Source of the DNA: Paracoccaceae bacterium
GTDB taxonomy: Bacteria; Pseudomonadota; Alphaproteobacteria; Rhodobacterales; Rhodobacteraceae
Length of the DNA stretch: 64,000 bases
Direction of reading: 5' to 3'
Assembly: GCA_027492585.1 (NCBI GenBank)
Contig: JAPUEK010000041.1
Span: forward strand, 1-64,000
The translations under genes and the position numbers were made by a program. This document shows positions 53,553 to 62,962 of this stretch, piece after piece; positions within the stretch are counted from its first letter, which is position 1, and each line of letters starts with the position of its first letter. The notes under the pieces were generated by a model that had not been told where the DNA came from, made no database searches, and saw only the letters and a program-made list of their open reading frames with translations.

Positions 53553-54823
53553 TGCAGACACATTTCACCGCCGAGCAGTTGCGCGACCCCGGTCTTGCGC
53601 GGGCCAACGAGATCCTGCGTTCCTGCGTGCATTGCGGCTTTTGCACCGCGACCTGCCCGACCTATCAGGTGCTGGGGGATGAGCTCGACAGCCCGCGCGG
53701 GCGCATCTACCTGATCAAGGAGATGCTGGAGACCGGCCGTCCCGCCGATGAACGCGTGGTCAAGCATGTGGACCGCTGCCTCTCGTGCCTGTCCTGCATG
53801 ACGACCTGCCCCTCGGGCGTGCATTACATGCATCTTGTCGATCAGGCGCGGGCCTATATCGAGAAGACCTATCGCCGCCCCCTTGGCGATCGCGCGCTCC
53901 GCTGGGTGCTGGCCAAGGTGCTGCCCTATCCGGGGCGATTCCGGCTGGCGCTTCTCGGGGCGAAGATCGCCCGGCCCTTTGCGCGGCTCCTGCCGGACCG
54001 GCGCCTGCGGGCCATGGTCGCCATGGCGCCCCGCCGGATCCCCCCGGTCAGCCGCAACGACGATCCGCAGGTCTTCCCTGCCATCGGCCCGCAGCGGATG
54101 CGGGTGGCGCTGATGACCGGCTGCGCGCAGAGGGCGCTCAACACCGACATCAACGATGCGACGATCCGGCTCCTGCGGCGGCTCGGCTGCGCGGTGCTGG
54201 TCCCGCGCGGCATGGGCTGCTGCGGGGCGCTGACCCATCACATGGGCCGCGAGGGTGAGGCCCATGCCGCCGCCCGCGCCAATATCGCCGCTTTCATGGC
54301 CGAAAAGACGGCGGGAGGGCTCGATGCCATCGTCATCAATACCTCCGGCTGCGGGACGACGGTGAAGGATTACGGCCATATGCTCGGCACCGAGGAGGCG
54401 GCGACGGTCGCGGGCCTTGCGGCGGATGTAAGCGAGGTTCTGACCCGGCTCGGCCTGCCCGAGGGGGCGCCGAAGGGGCTGCGCGTCGCCTATCACGCCG
54501 CCTGTTCCCTTCAGCACGGCCAGCAGATCAAGACCGCACCGAAGGAGCTGCTGAAGCGCGCCGGTTTCACCGTGGTCGAGCCGGCGGACAGCCATCTCTG
54601 CTGCGGCTCGGCGGGAACCTACAACCTTCTCCAGCCGGAGATTTCGGCGGAACTGAAGGCGCGCAAGGTGCAGACGCTGGAGGCGAAGGCTCCCGACATC
54701 ATCGCAGCGGGCAATATCGGCTGCATGATGCAGATCGGCTCGGGAACCGGGGTTCCGGTGGTGCATACGGTGGAGCTGCTCGACTGGGCCACCGGCGGGC
54801 CGAAGCCGCGCGCCTTGGGCTAG
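53552..54823 (+). CDS. glcF: Glycolate oxidase iron-sulfur subunit GlcF
   Basis: Electron-transfer subunit with two [4Fe-4S] clusters. The first motif has Cys25, Cys28, Cys31 and Cys35 (CVHCGFCTATCP) and the second is CLSCLSCMTTCP. The C-terminal half holds two CCG domains (GMGCCGALTHHMG and SHLCCGSAGTYNLLQ) that bind the partner cofactor or quinone. 423 residues, usual length. Start overlaps glcE (TGATG). Confidence 0.95.
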   Translation: MQTHFTAEQLRDPGLARANEILRSCVHCGFCTATCPTYQVLGDELDSPRGRIYLIKEMLETGRPADERVVKHVDRCLSCLSCMTTCPSGVHYMHLVDQARAYIEKTYRRPLGDRALRWVLAKVLPYPGRFRLALLGAKIARPFARLLPDRRLRAMVAMAPRRIPPVSRNDDPQVFPAIGPQRMRVALMTGCAQRALNTDINDATIRLLRRLGCAVLVPRGMGCCGALTHHMGREGEAHAAARANIAAFMAEKTAGGLDAIVINTSGCGTTVKDYGHMLGTEEAATVAGLAADVSEVLTRLGLPEGAPKGLRVAYHAACSLQHGQQIKTAPKELLKRAGFTVVEPADSHLCCGSAGTYNLLQPEISAELKARKVQTLEAKAPDIIAAGNIGCMMQIGSGTGVPVVHTVELLDWATGGPKPRALG

Positions 54824-54837
54824 GGTCGCCGGCCCCT

Positions 54838-54945
54838 CCCCCGTTCATTTTCTGTCGGCAAACATCCTGCGGGGTTTGCCGTCGGTTCCGCCATCGGTTC
54901 AAGGGACCGGCGGCAGGACGGAGGGGTGCAAGACCCCTCAGGGAC
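54838..54945. repeat. Intergenic repeat copy G with hairpin
   Basis: Contains TTTTCTGTCGGCAAACATCC then TGCGGGG, the same subtype as copy A, and a hairpin GAGGGG/CCCCTC (54921-54939) with loop TGCAAGA. Between the two lies a second imperfect repeat of GACGG/CCGTC type. It separates glcF from the convergent unknown gene. Confidence 0.62.
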
Positions 54946-54977
54946 CGCAGCAGGGCGCAGCGCGTCCGGAGCGGGCC

Positions 54978-55635
54978 TCAGGGCAGGTTCCGCTGGATGT
55001 GATCCGACATGTTGGCCAGCCCGTCCTCCACCTCCTTCGGCGGCAGACCAAGCGCCGCGATCCCCCGTGCCAGCCGCCTGCGCCCGACGAGATCGTCAAG
55101 GGCAGCGGGCGGTTGCAAGCCCGCGACCTTGCCGGCGATCAGATAGCTCATCAGCCGCCGCGTGCGGGTGTTGCCATGGACACGGGCAGCGGAGGCGAGC
55201 TTTTCCAGAAAGCTGCCCCACTGGCGGTTGGCCGAAAGGGGCAGCACCTCGATCCGCAGAAAGGCACTGTCCTGCCCGGAGCGGGTGCGGTTCAAGAGGT
55301 GGTCGATGTCATAGGCGGCGAGATCCACAGGCGGAGTCGTGATCCCGTAAGCGGCCTTCAGGAAGGCGCTGTAGGCGGCGCGGTAGCTGCCATAGCCCGC
55401 CCGGACCCAAAGCGTCGCTCCGTGCGGCTGACCCGTGGCCGCCGCGACCATCACCACATTGCCGGCGGCGCGGCGGCCGGGCCGGGCGGGGGCGGCGGTG
55501 CCGGCGAACTCTTCCAGCACCTGCAACCGGCCAAGACCGGCGGCGCTTTCCACCCTCTGCCAGCGGCGGGAATCCGGTCACGAAATTCTGCAAGAGCGCA
55601 CGGCGGCGGCGGTCCACAATCAGGGAAACGGACAT
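54978..55635 (-). pseudogene. Unknown protein gene split by a one-base frameshift
   Basis: The start MSVSLIVDRRRRALLQNFVT at 55635 is in a different frame from the rest. One extra base in the CCGG at 55574-55577 breaks it; removing it restores a fluent reading (RRWQRVESAAGLGRLQVLEE) and about 218 residues. The body shows DLAAYDIDHLLNRTR and VLPLSANRQWG; the Asp-x-Asp-His and Asn-x-x-Trp pattern is mildly reminiscent of HNH nucleases, but this is speculative. Not recognised as a named family. A sequencing error is possible. Confidence 0.55.
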
Positions 55636-55754
55636 GGGCGCCTCAAATCATGGAAGGGAAAGACAAGGAGGGGACAAGCCGGACAATATGCGGATAGGAT
55701 AGCCAAATTCCTGCCGCAAAAGAGAGTTATCGCGGCGGGATTGCAGGAGCTTTC

Positions 55755-56564
55755 ATGCGTCTTTTCCAATTCGCCATTCTGGCCAGCCTTCTTGCCGCGC
55801 TCTGCGGCACCGCCTTCGCGCAGGACAAACCGCTCCGCAGCCTGCAAACCTCGGACGAGGGGCGCGGCTGGGCGGCGGTCGGGCGGCTGAACCTCGGCAA
55901 GCGCGGTTTCTGCACGGCCACGCTGATCGCACCGCAACTGGTGCTGACGGCGGCGCATTGCCTTTTCGACAAGGAAACCGGCGCGCGGATGGACCCGGCG
56001 GAAATGCAGTTCCTTGCCGGCTGGCGCAATGGCCGGGCGGAGGCCTATCGCGGGGTGCGCCGGGCGATCGCCCATCCGGATTACATCTATTCCGGGGCCG
56101 ACAACGTGGACCGCGTGGCCTATGATCTGGCCCTGTTGCAGTTGGATCAGCCGATCCGCCTGCCCTCCATCCGGCCCTTTGCCACCGACAGCCGCCCGCG
56201 TACCGGCGATGCGGTGGAGGTGGTGTCCTACGCGCAGGACCGGGCCGAAGCGCCTTCCCTTCAGGAAGTCTGCCATGTGCTTGACCGGGCGCCGGCGGTG
56301 CTGGTCCTGTCCTGCAATGTCGATTTCGGCTCTTCCGGCGCCCCGATTTTTGCCGAGCGGGACGGAGAGATGCGGATCGTCTCCGTCGTCTCGGCCAAGG
56401 CGGAGCTGGACGGGGAAAGGGTCGCGCTCGGCACCAATCTGACCGATCCGCTGGCGGTGTTGCAGGCCGAGATGGCAGAGGCGGAGAGCCCGACGAGGTT
56501 CGGCGGAACGGTGCGGATCCTCTCCGGCGGTCAGGCGGGCGGGGCCAAATTCGTGAAGCCGTAG
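55755..56564 (+). CDS. Secreted trypsin-like serine protease
   Basis: A 269-residue protein with a signal peptide (about 1-22, FAQ cleavage). The catalytic triad is visible as His68 in LTAAHCL, Asp124 in YDLALL and Ser194 in DFGSSGAP, a variant of the usual GDSGGP. Short relative to DegP and without a PDZ domain. Target unknown. It is divergent from the frameshifted gene and stands alone. Confidence 0.87.
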   Translation: MRLFQFAILASLLAALCGTAFAQDKPLRSLQTSDEGRGWAAVGRLNLGKRGFCTATLIAPQLVLTAAHCLFDKETGARMDPAEMQFLAGWRNGRAEAYRGVRRAIAHPDYIYSGADNVDRVAYDLALLQLDQPIRLPSIRPFATDSRPRTGDAVEVVSYAQDRAEAPSLQEVCHVLDRAPAVLVLSCNVDFGSSGAPIFAERDGEMRIVSVVSAKAELDGERVALGTNLTDPLAVLQAEMAEAESPTRFGGTVRILSGGQAGGAKFVKP

Positions 56565-56720
56565 CGGCGCGCAAAAGCCCGCAGCGGCCGGGGCTTCCGC
56601 GTCAAGCCCTGCAAGACCGATACCCTCTGCGCCGCCCCTGCCGAGAGAAGCATCCAGCGATGGCTCGCCGGTGCCTTCTGGCTTGCGCCTCAGGACGGCG
56701 GGCGCAGCAGCTTCGGGTGC
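56565..56720. other. Gap between the protease and the aromatic cluster
   Basis: About 156 bp separate two convergent genes. The sequence is GC-rich and no hairpin with T-run, repeat unit or reading frame with family resemblance was seen. Confidence 0.4.
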
Positions 56721-57860
56721 TCAGGGGGCAGCCGGCTCATACCCTTCCGGAAGATCGCCGACGAGGTTGCGGACCCGGCGATTGGCGATGGCATCCAGGA
56801 TCTGATCGACAGCCCGGATCGCACCCTCCACCCGCGAAGGGTGATCGGTATCGGCCGCCACATGCGGCAACAGGCGCAACCGTCCCTGCAACTGCCGCGC
56901 CGGTTCCAGATAGGGGGCGAGCGGGCCGAAGGGCTGGCCTTCCGCGTCAAGGAAAAGATCGGCGTCGATGAAGCCGTGGCGCACCTGCCCGGACTGCATC
57001 GCCGCAAACAGGGCCGGCACATCGACCACTTCACCCCGGTCATAGTTCACCACCACCGCCGAAGGCGCGAGCGCGGCCAGAACCGCCTCTCCCACCAGCC
57101 CGGCATTGGCGGCGCGGCCGGCCGCATCGACGGGGCCGAGGCCGACATGCACGCTCAGCACCCGCGCGCCCTGCGCCGCCGCCTCCGGCGTTTCGGCATA
57201 GCGGAAGCCTGCCGCTTCGATCCGCTCGCGGTGGCGCGGACGGGCATAGACGCCGACCCGCATCCCGAAGGCCTGCGCCAGCCGGGCCACCTCGGCCCCG
57301 ATATTGCCGAAACCGAGCACGGCAAAGCCCATGCCCTCCAGCTTTTCGGTCGGATAGCGGACCAGATCGCGCCGGGTGTCGAAACGCCCGGCCAGCACCA
57401 GATCATGCAGGGTATCGACCGGCAGATCGGGCAGCACGCTCAGAACCGCCTTCATCGCCATCTGCGCCGTCGCGCGGGCGTTGGAGCCGGGGGTGTTCAT
57501 CAGCACCGCCTGCCCCCCAACGCCCGATCCCCCGCCCCAGGAGGCGGAGCGCATGTTGCCGGTTCCCGCCCCGATCCGCACCCCGCCGAGACGAAAGCGC
57601 GTCGCCTCGGGCAGGATGGTCGCAGCGGCGATCACCGCGTCATAGGCCCCCTCCCCCGCCGCGGCGAGAAGCTCCGCCTCGCTGGCGAGATCGGGCTGGT
57701 AGTAGAAATTCACCCGCGCCGGATCATAGGCCCCCGGTGCGGCGCCGGGGTGGAACAACCCACCCCGCGCCTTGATATGGGCGGCAACCTCCGACGGATC
57801 GGGGCGGCCGGCGGCATCAAGCCGCAAACCGACCAGATCGCAGATCAGAACCTTCACCAT
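56721..57860 (-). CDS. D-isomer specific 2-hydroxyacid dehydrogenase family protein
   Basis: A 379-residue NAD-binding dehydrogenase with GFGNIG at residues 183-188, an active-site Arg in NYDRGEVVD (usually ARG) and His in LLPHVAAD. The long N-terminal part binds substrate. It is the third gene of the operon that starts with maleylacetate reductase; the flavin monooxygenase ends 8 bp upstream. Such an enzyme is not a standard part of hydroxyquinol degradation, so its substrate is open. Confidence 0.85.
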   Translation of the reverse strand: MVKVLICDLVGLRLDAAGRPDPSEVAAHIKARGGLFHPGAAPGAYDPARVNFYYQPDLASEAELLAAAGEGAYDAVIAAATILPEATRFRLGGVRIGAGTGNMRSASWGGGSGVGGQAVLMNTPGSNARATAQMAMKAVLSVLPDLPVDTLHDLVLAGRFDTRRDLVRYPTEKLEGMGFAVLGFGNIGAEVARLAQAFGMRVGVYARPRHRERIEAAGFRYAETPEAAAQGARVLSVHVGLGPVDAAGRAANAGLVGEAVLAALAPSAVVVNYDRGEVVDVPALFAAMQSGQVRHGFIDADLFLDAEGQPFGPLAPYLEPARQLQGRLRLLPHVAADTDHPSRVEGAIRAVDQILDAIANRRVRNLVGDLPEGYEPAAP

Positions 57861-57867
57861 GCGGGCC

Positions 57868-59625
57868 TCAGCGGTCGAGGATCTGGCGCAGGGCGCGGGC
57901 GAGATCGGCTTCGGGCGTCTCGCTCATCGTGGTCGCGCGGTAGCAGACATGGTGGTCGGGCCGCACCAGCAGACAGCCGTCATCGCGGATTTCCGAGATG
58001 CGCGCCCATTCGCCGCTGTGATCCACATAGTCCTGGCGCGGGCCGATCACATGGGTCACGAGGTCGAGATCCAGATCCGCCGCCACCTTCTGCGCCGCCT
58101 CGGCCCAGGCCTCGCCGCCCAGCCCGGTCAGAAGGGTAAAGCGTCCATGCCCGCAGATGTCGAGCGTGGACACCGCGGCCCCGTTGCCGTGGCGGTAAAG
58201 CCAGGCATGGGGCAGGCGCGCGCCGGGCCATGTGGTCGGCTGGTAATGCAGATCGGCGTCCAGCTCGAAAGCCGGTTCGATCTGGCCGTTCGTCACCACG
58301 GCATCGGAGCGATACCGCTGGTTCATCTCGACCCCATGGGCGTCGAATTCGTATTTCTTGAAGGCGATGGCCTTGCGGATCGCCTCGCGCTGCGCCTCGG
58401 CTGCCGGGGTGCCATGGGTGCGCGCCTGCAGGTTCTTCTGCATCTCCGCCGGGCTGACGCCTTCGGCCATGCCGAGCGCCGCAAAGATCGGCCCGGTCTC
58501 GCCGATCGACTGGTTGGCGCGGGTGACGATCTGGCGGGCAATGGGCGCGCGCTCGGTCGTGTAGCTGTCCAAGAGCCGCTCCCCCGCCTGCCCTTTCAGC
58601 ACCATCGCCAGTTTCCAGGCGAGGTTGAAGGCATCCTGGATGGAGGTGTTGGACCCCAGCCCGTTCGACGGCGGATGCCGGTGGATCGCATCGCCCATGC
58701 AGAACACCCGGCCTTCGGAGGTGCGGGTGGCGAAGTAGTTGTTCACCGTCCAGATATTCGCCGACAGAAGCTCGATCTCCAGCTCCGGGTCGCCGATGAG
58801 CTGCCGGGCGACGCCGGTGGCGAATTCGGGCGTGACCTCCGGCTCCGGGCCGTTGATGTCATAGCCCCAGACGATCAGCCATTCGTTCCACGGCCGCACC
58901 ATCCGCACGAGACCCATGCCGATGCCGCCCACATCCGCACCGGGCTGCATCACCCAGTAAAGCACCGAAGGCCGGTGCGCGACGTATTTGGACAGATCCG
59001 CCTTGAACAGGATGTTCATGCTGCCGCCGACCGCCATCTTGCCCTCGAAGGGCAGACCCGCATGTTCGGCGACCAGCGATTTGCCGCCATCAGCCCCGAT
59101 CAGGTACTTGGAGCGGATGGTGAATTCCTTGCCCGTCAGCCGGTCGAGGCAGGTCGTCGTCACGCCTTCGGCATCCTGGACGTGGCTCAGATATTCCGTG
59201 CTCATCCGGGCCTGCGTGCCGCGTTGGCAGGCGGTCTTGAAGAGCAGCGGCTCCATGAAGGTCTGGGGCAGGTCGTTCATCTTCGTCGGCGAAGACATGA
59301 GATGCTCCGCCTTCGACAAGGGATGGTTGCCCCAGGCCTTCATCCGGCCGATTTCCTCCCCCGCGAGGCTTTCGCAGAAGATGTTCTCGCCCATCAGGTC
59401 CTGATGGGTGGCGAACATATAGGCCTCATCCTCCACATCCCGGCCGAGATCGCGCAGGACCTCCATCGCGCGTTGGTTGGTGATATGGGCGCGCGGCGTA
59501 TTGGCCAGCCAGCGATAGCGGTTCACCGCCATGTTCTGGATGCCATAGGTCGAAAGCAGCGCCGCCGTCGCGGAACCGGCGGGGCCTGTGCCGATGATCA
59601 ATACATCGGTGGTGATGTCAGCCAT
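57868..59625 (-). CDS. FAD-dependent aromatic hydroxylase (phenol/resorcinol monooxygenase family)
   Basis: A 585-residue class A flavin monooxygenase. The FAD motifs are GTGPAGSATAALL at the N-terminus, IGADGGKS (DG motif) and FCMGDAIHRHPPSNGLG (GD motif); a thioredoxin-like C-terminal domain follows as in TfdB and PheA. It is probably the enzyme that hydroxylates resorcinol or a related phenol to hydroxyquinol, since the ring-cleaving dioxygenase lies in the same cluster. The exact phenol is inferred, not read from sequence. Confidence 0.87.
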   Translation of the reverse strand: MADITTDVLIIGTGPAGSATAALLSTYGIQNMAVNRYRWLANTPRAHITNQRAMEVLRDLGRDVEDEAYMFATHQDLMGENIFCESLAGEEIGRMKAWGNHPLSKAEHLMSSPTKMNDLPQTFMEPLLFKTACQRGTQARMSTEYLSHVQDAEGVTTTCLDRLTGKEFTIRSKYLIGADGGKSLVAEHAGLPFEGKMAVGGSMNILFKADLSKYVAHRPSVLYWVMQPGADVGGIGMGLVRMVRPWNEWLIVWGYDINGPEPEVTPEFATGVARQLIGDPELEIELLSANIWTVNNYFATRTSEGRVFCMGDAIHRHPPSNGLGSNTSIQDAFNLAWKLAMVLKGQAGERLLDSYTTERAPIARQIVTRANQSIGETGPIFAALGMAEGVSPAEMQKNLQARTHGTPAAEAQREAIRKAIAFKKYEFDAHGVEMNQRYRSDAVVTNGQIEPAFELDADLHYQPTTWPGARLPHAWLYRHGNGAAVSTLDICGHGRFTLLTGLGGEAWAEAAQKVAADLDLDLVTHVIGPRQDYVDHSGEWARISEIRDDGCLLVRPDHHVCYRATTMSETPEADLARALRQILDR

Positions 59626-59647
59626 TGTCGTCTCCTCCCAGAGAATG

Positions 59648-60721
59648 TCAGATCGCGGGTTCTTCGCCCGCCCAGGCCGCCTGCAAGAGCGCCCGGATTC
59701 CAGCGCGCGTCACCGGACGCGGGTTCCAATAGGGGTTCGCGCTCGCCAGATCGGCGGCGCGGTCAAGATCGGCCTCCTTCAGCCCCAGATCGCGCAGCGC
59801 CATGGGCGAGCCGGCCTGCGCGGCAAAGCGGTGAAGGCCGAGGCCGGGGTTGCCGCCGCCGAACAGATCGCTGACCGGGGCCAGCAGATCCGGCACGGCT
59901 TCGGCATTGTAGGCGATCGCATGGGGCAGGATCACCGCATGGGTCTCCGCATGGGGCAGATCGAAACTGCCGCCGAGCGTATGGCAAAGCTTGTGATGCA
60001 GCGCCATGCCGACCTGCCCCAGCACCGTCCCGCAGAGCCAGGCGCCGTAAAGTGTCTCCCCCCGCGCCGCCGGATCGGTCGGATTGGCCATCACCTTCGG
60101 CAGGCTGTCACGGAAGGCGCGCAGCCCCTCCACCGCCATCAGCGAGGAGATGGGCGAGCGGTCGCGGGCATAAAGCCCCTCCGCCGCATGGGCCATGGCG
60201 TTGAGCGCCGAAGTCACCGTCATCGCCACCGGCAGCGTCGCCACCAGTTCGGCGTCGTAAAGGATCACCTCCGGCTGCACCTTCGGGCTGGTGAGCGTCG
60301 TCTTCACCCCGTTCTCGGTCTGGCCGAGGATGCCCGTCGCCTCGGACCCGGCATAGGTGGTCGGCACGACGATCTGCGGCAGATCGGTCCGCAGCGCAAT
60401 CGCCTTGCCGAGGCCGGTGGTCGAACCGCCCCCGACCGAGATCACCACATCGGCACCAAGTTTCCGGGCAAGGGCGGTTGCCTCTTCCGACACATCGACC
60501 GGGGTATGCATCGCGGCCTTCGTGTAGCTGCCGACGGCGCGGTCGCCGCAATGGGCGGCGAATTCCTCGGCCATGGCGGCCTGATGCGGGGTGGTCAGGA
60601 TCAGCGCACGGGTGGCGCCGAGCACCTCCAGCTCCTCTCCCACGCTCTTCCGCACGCCCGCCCCGAAGCGCACGCGCACCGCGGCGCTGCGCGCGGTGAA
60701 TTCCTCGCGGAAAAACGACAT
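59648..60721 (-). CDS. Maleylacetate reductase
   Basis: Iron-containing alcohol dehydrogenase-like enzyme that reduces maleylacetate to 3-oxoadipate with NAD(P)H. The 357-residue product has the nucleotide-binding SVGGGSTTGLGKA around residue 97 and the HAETHAVILPHAIAYN block, with the His residues typical of maleylacetate reductases. It is the first gene of the minus-strand operon and is divergent from the LysR gene, across about 90 bp. Confidence 0.92.
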   Translation of the reverse strand: MSFFREEFTARSAAVRVRFGAGVRKSVGEELEVLGATRALILTTPHQAAMAEEFAAHCGDRAVGSYTKAAMHTPVDVSEEATALARKLGADVVISVGGGSTTGLGKAIALRTDLPQIVVPTTYAGSEATGILGQTENGVKTTLTSPKVQPEVILYDAELVATLPVAMTVTSALNAMAHAAEGLYARDRSPISSLMAVEGLRAFRDSLPKVMANPTDPAARGETLYGAWLCGTVLGQVGMALHHKLCHTLGGSFDLPHAETHAVILPHAIAYNAEAVPDLLAPVSDLFGGGNPGLGLHRFAAQAGSPMALRDLGLKEADLDRAADLASANPYWNPRPVTRAGIRALLQAAWAGEEPAI

Positions 60722-60810
60722 GACAGACCTCCCCTGACTCTCGGGATGAAGTTAGCCCCGGCGCAAGGAAATATTGATCGGATGATCGAGATATAATATC
60801 GCATTGTGTT
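60722..60810. promoter_or_regulatory. Divergent regulatory region between maleylacetate reductase and LysR genes
   Basis: The 89-bp gap is AT-rich near its right end. GATAT and ATATC arms at 60790-60800 and a GATC-N4-GATC element just before resemble LysR-type sites (T-N11-A with dyad symmetry). The right end also carries TATAAT within the same stretch at about 60792, which may be the regulator's -10. Assignment is tentative. Confidence 0.4.
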
Positions 60811-61761
60811 ATGAAGCTGGACAGCGAACATCTGGAGATTCTGGCGGTCATCGTCGAGAAGGGCGGTCTGACCGAAGGGGCGGACGCGCTCGGCAAGTCG
60901 CAACCCTCGGTTTCGCGCAGCATGACGCTGCTCGAAGAGCGCATCGGCCTGCCGCTGTTCGAGCCGGGCCGGCGCCCGCTGCGGCCCACCGAACTCGGCG
61001 CCAGCCTCGCCCGGCTCGGCGCCCGCATCCGGGCGGCCAATCAGGAGGCGAGCCTGCTGGTCGGGCGCTTCCGGCAGGGGCTGGCCGGGCGGCTGCGGGT
61101 CGGCGGCTCACCCATTTTCATGGACGGGGTGGTGGCGACCATGATCGCCGATTTCCAGACCCGCCACCCGGATGTGCAGATCGACCAGTCCTACGGCTAT
61201 ATCGACACGCTGGAGACCGGCCTGAGGAACGGCGGGCTGGATGTGGCGATCCTGCCCCTGCACCCCAGCCAGGTGCCGCTCGACATGGAATTCACGCCGC
61301 TTCTGTCGGGCAACAACGTCATCGCCTGCCGGGCGGGTCACCCCTTGACCCGGCGCAAGGCGATCACCCTTGCCGATATCGAGCCATATGCCTGGATCGC
61401 GCCGCCCGCCAACAGCCCGCTGTTCCGCGATCTGCAACGGGCGCTCAAATCCATCGGGCAGGAGGAGTTCCGGGTCAACTTCTCGGGCGGGACGCTGGCC
61501 TCGATCCAGTCGGTGCTGGCGGGATCGGACTCGCTGACGGTGCTGCCCTATTCGGTGGTCTTCCTGTCCCGCCGCACGATTCCGCTGGAAACCCTGCCGG
61601 TGAAGATCGACCACCCCGACCGCCAGCTCGGCTTCCTGCTGATGTCCGACCGGCAGGGGCCGCCCGCCGTGCGGCAATTCTCAGGCTTCCTGCAAACCGA
61701 GATGCAGCGCCTTCAGGCCCGGATGGACCATGAGCAGCAGGTCACCCGCCGCCGGGGATGA
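60811..61761 (+). CDS. LysR family transcriptional regulator of the aromatic cluster
   Basis: A 316-residue LysR protein: N-terminal winged helix (about 1-62; SQPSVSRSMTLLEERIGLPLFEPG) and a substrate-binding domain containing GRLRVGGSPIF and YGYIDTLETGLRNGGLDVAILPL. Divergent from maleylacetate reductase, so it likely activates the flanking operons in response to an aromatic inducer. Its stop is 5 bp from the convergent tautomerase-like gene. Confidence 0.92.
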   Translation: MKLDSEHLEILAVIVEKGGLTEGADALGKSQPSVSRSMTLLEERIGLPLFEPGRRPLRPTELGASLARLGARIRAANQEASLLVGRFRQGLAGRLRVGGSPIFMDGVVATMIADFQTRHPDVQIDQSYGYIDTLETGLRNGGLDVAILPLHPSQVPLDMEFTPLLSGNNVIACRAGHPLTRRKAITLADIEPYAWIAPPANSPLFRDLQRALKSIGQEEFRVNFSGGTLASIQSVLAGSDSLTVLPYSVVFLSRRTIPLETLPVKIDHPDRQLGFLLMSDRQGPPAVRQFSGFLQTEMQRLQARMDHEQQVTRRRG

Positions 61762-61766
61762 AGCCC

Positions 61767-62099
61767 CTACTTCAGCGCCACATAGGTCACGGGGTCGAGC
61801 GTGGCGATCCGCACCGCCACATGCTGCCCCGTCGCCCCGCCGATCCTGTCCCGCACCGCCTGCGCCGCGCCACGCACCGCTTCGGGCGTGCGCTCCGGCC
61901 GCGGCAGGATGTGAAGCTCGGCATTGATGCGTGGCTGGTCCGGCAGAGCCAGCACCGGGATCACGGCAAACTGGCAGGCGGCAAGATCCACCGACAGCGC
62001 CGAACACAGCATGTCGCGCAGACCGGGGAGGAGGGCGGAAATCCCCTCCCGCACCTCCGGCCAGACCCGCTCATCCACGAAGATCTTCACATTCGGCAT
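61767..62099 (-). CDS. Small tautomerase-like protein
   Basis: A 110-residue protein starting Met-Pro (MPNVKIFVDE), so after Met removal it would have the N-terminal catalytic proline of tautomerases. Beyond that the match is weak. It lies 8 bp after hydroxyquinol 1,2-dioxygenase in the same direction and may isomerise a ring-cleavage product, or be a conserved protein of another function. It is not a standard 4-oxalocrotonate tautomerase length (about 62), being nearly twice that. Confidence 0.6.
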   Translation of the reverse strand: MPNVKIFVDERVWPEVREGISALLPGLRDMLCSALSVDLAACQFAVIPVLALPDQPRINAELHILPRPERTPEAVRGAAQAVRDRIGGATGQHVAVRIATLDPVTYVALK

Positions 62100-62107
62100 C
62101 GGCGGCC

Positions 62108-62944
62108 TCAGGCTTCGGCCAGCACGAAGTCGAAAGGCGACCGCCAGAGCGTCTCGCCCCCGCTGACCGCCTCGAACGGCGCCACCAGCGTATCCTTGAC
62201 GCCGAAAACCGCATCGGAGGTCAGATAGGTGTCACCGCCGACGAAGGTATGGGTGACAAGCTTCTGGAACCCCGGCGCCGTCACCAGATAATGCATATGC
62301 GCCGGCCGGTAGGGATGCCGCCCGAGGTGGCCGAGCATCTGCCCAACCGGCCCGTCATCCGGGATCGGATAGGAAACCGGCTTGATTCCCCGGAACGCAT
62401 AGCGCCCGTCCGGCCCGGTGATGAACCGCCCGCGGTTGTTCCATTTCGGCTGGATCCCCGGCTGCTGCACGTCGTAATAGCCATCGGCATTGTCCGACCA
62501 GACATCGACGCAGGCCCCTTCGACGGGCTTGCCCGCCAGATCGAGCACCCGCCCTTCGAAAAGGCAGCTCTCGCCCTTGCCGTCCAGACTGATGTTGTCG
62601 CCCATGGCGCGGATCGGTGCATCCTCCACATGGAAGGGACCGAAGACGGTGTTTTCCGTCGCCCCCGCCGGGCGGCGGTTGTTGATCGCATCGGTCAGCA
62701 TCGACAGGCCGAGAACGTCGGACAGCAGGATGAACTCCTGCCGCTCCCCCGAACAGATCTGGCCGGTGCGGGTCAGAAAGCCGATGCCATATTCCCACTC
62801 TTGCTGAGTGAGTTGGATTTCCTTTGCGAAATCATGCAGGTGCTTGACGAGGCAGGACATGACCTGCTTGAGCCGCGCATCGGTTTCCGGCCCCATTCGG
62901 CCGTTGACCGTGGCGGTGGAATTGGCTTCCGTGAAATAGCTCAT
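62108..62944 (-). CDS. Hydroxyquinol 1,2-dioxygenase
   Basis: Intradiol ring-cleaving enzyme that converts hydroxyquinol to maleylacetate. The 278-residue product has the N-terminal dimerisation helices, then NRRPAGATENTVFGPFHV, and the non-haem Fe(III) ligands: Tyr156 or Tyr157 in NADGYYDVQ, Tyr192 in PVSYPIP, and His216 and His218 in RPAHMHY. These fit the intradiol family; with maleylacetate reductase nearby, hydroxyquinol is more likely than catechol. Second gene after a LivM-type permease, 18 bp apart. Confidence 0.93.
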   Translation of the reverse strand: MSYFTEANSTATVNGRMGPETDARLKQVMSCLVKHLHDFAKEIQLTQQEWEYGIGFLTRTGQICSGERQEFILLSDVLGLSMLTDAINNRRPAGATENTVFGPFHVEDAPIRAMGDNISLDGKGESCLFEGRVLDLAGKPVEGACVDVWSDNADGYYDVQQPGIQPKWNNRGRFITGPDGRYAFRGIKPVSYPIPDDGPVGQMLGHLGRHPYRPAHMHYLVTAPGFQKLVTHTFVGGDTYLTSDAVFGVKDTLVAPFEAVSGGETLWRSPFDFVLAEA

Positions 62945-62962
62945 GGGTGTTCTCCTCAGGAT

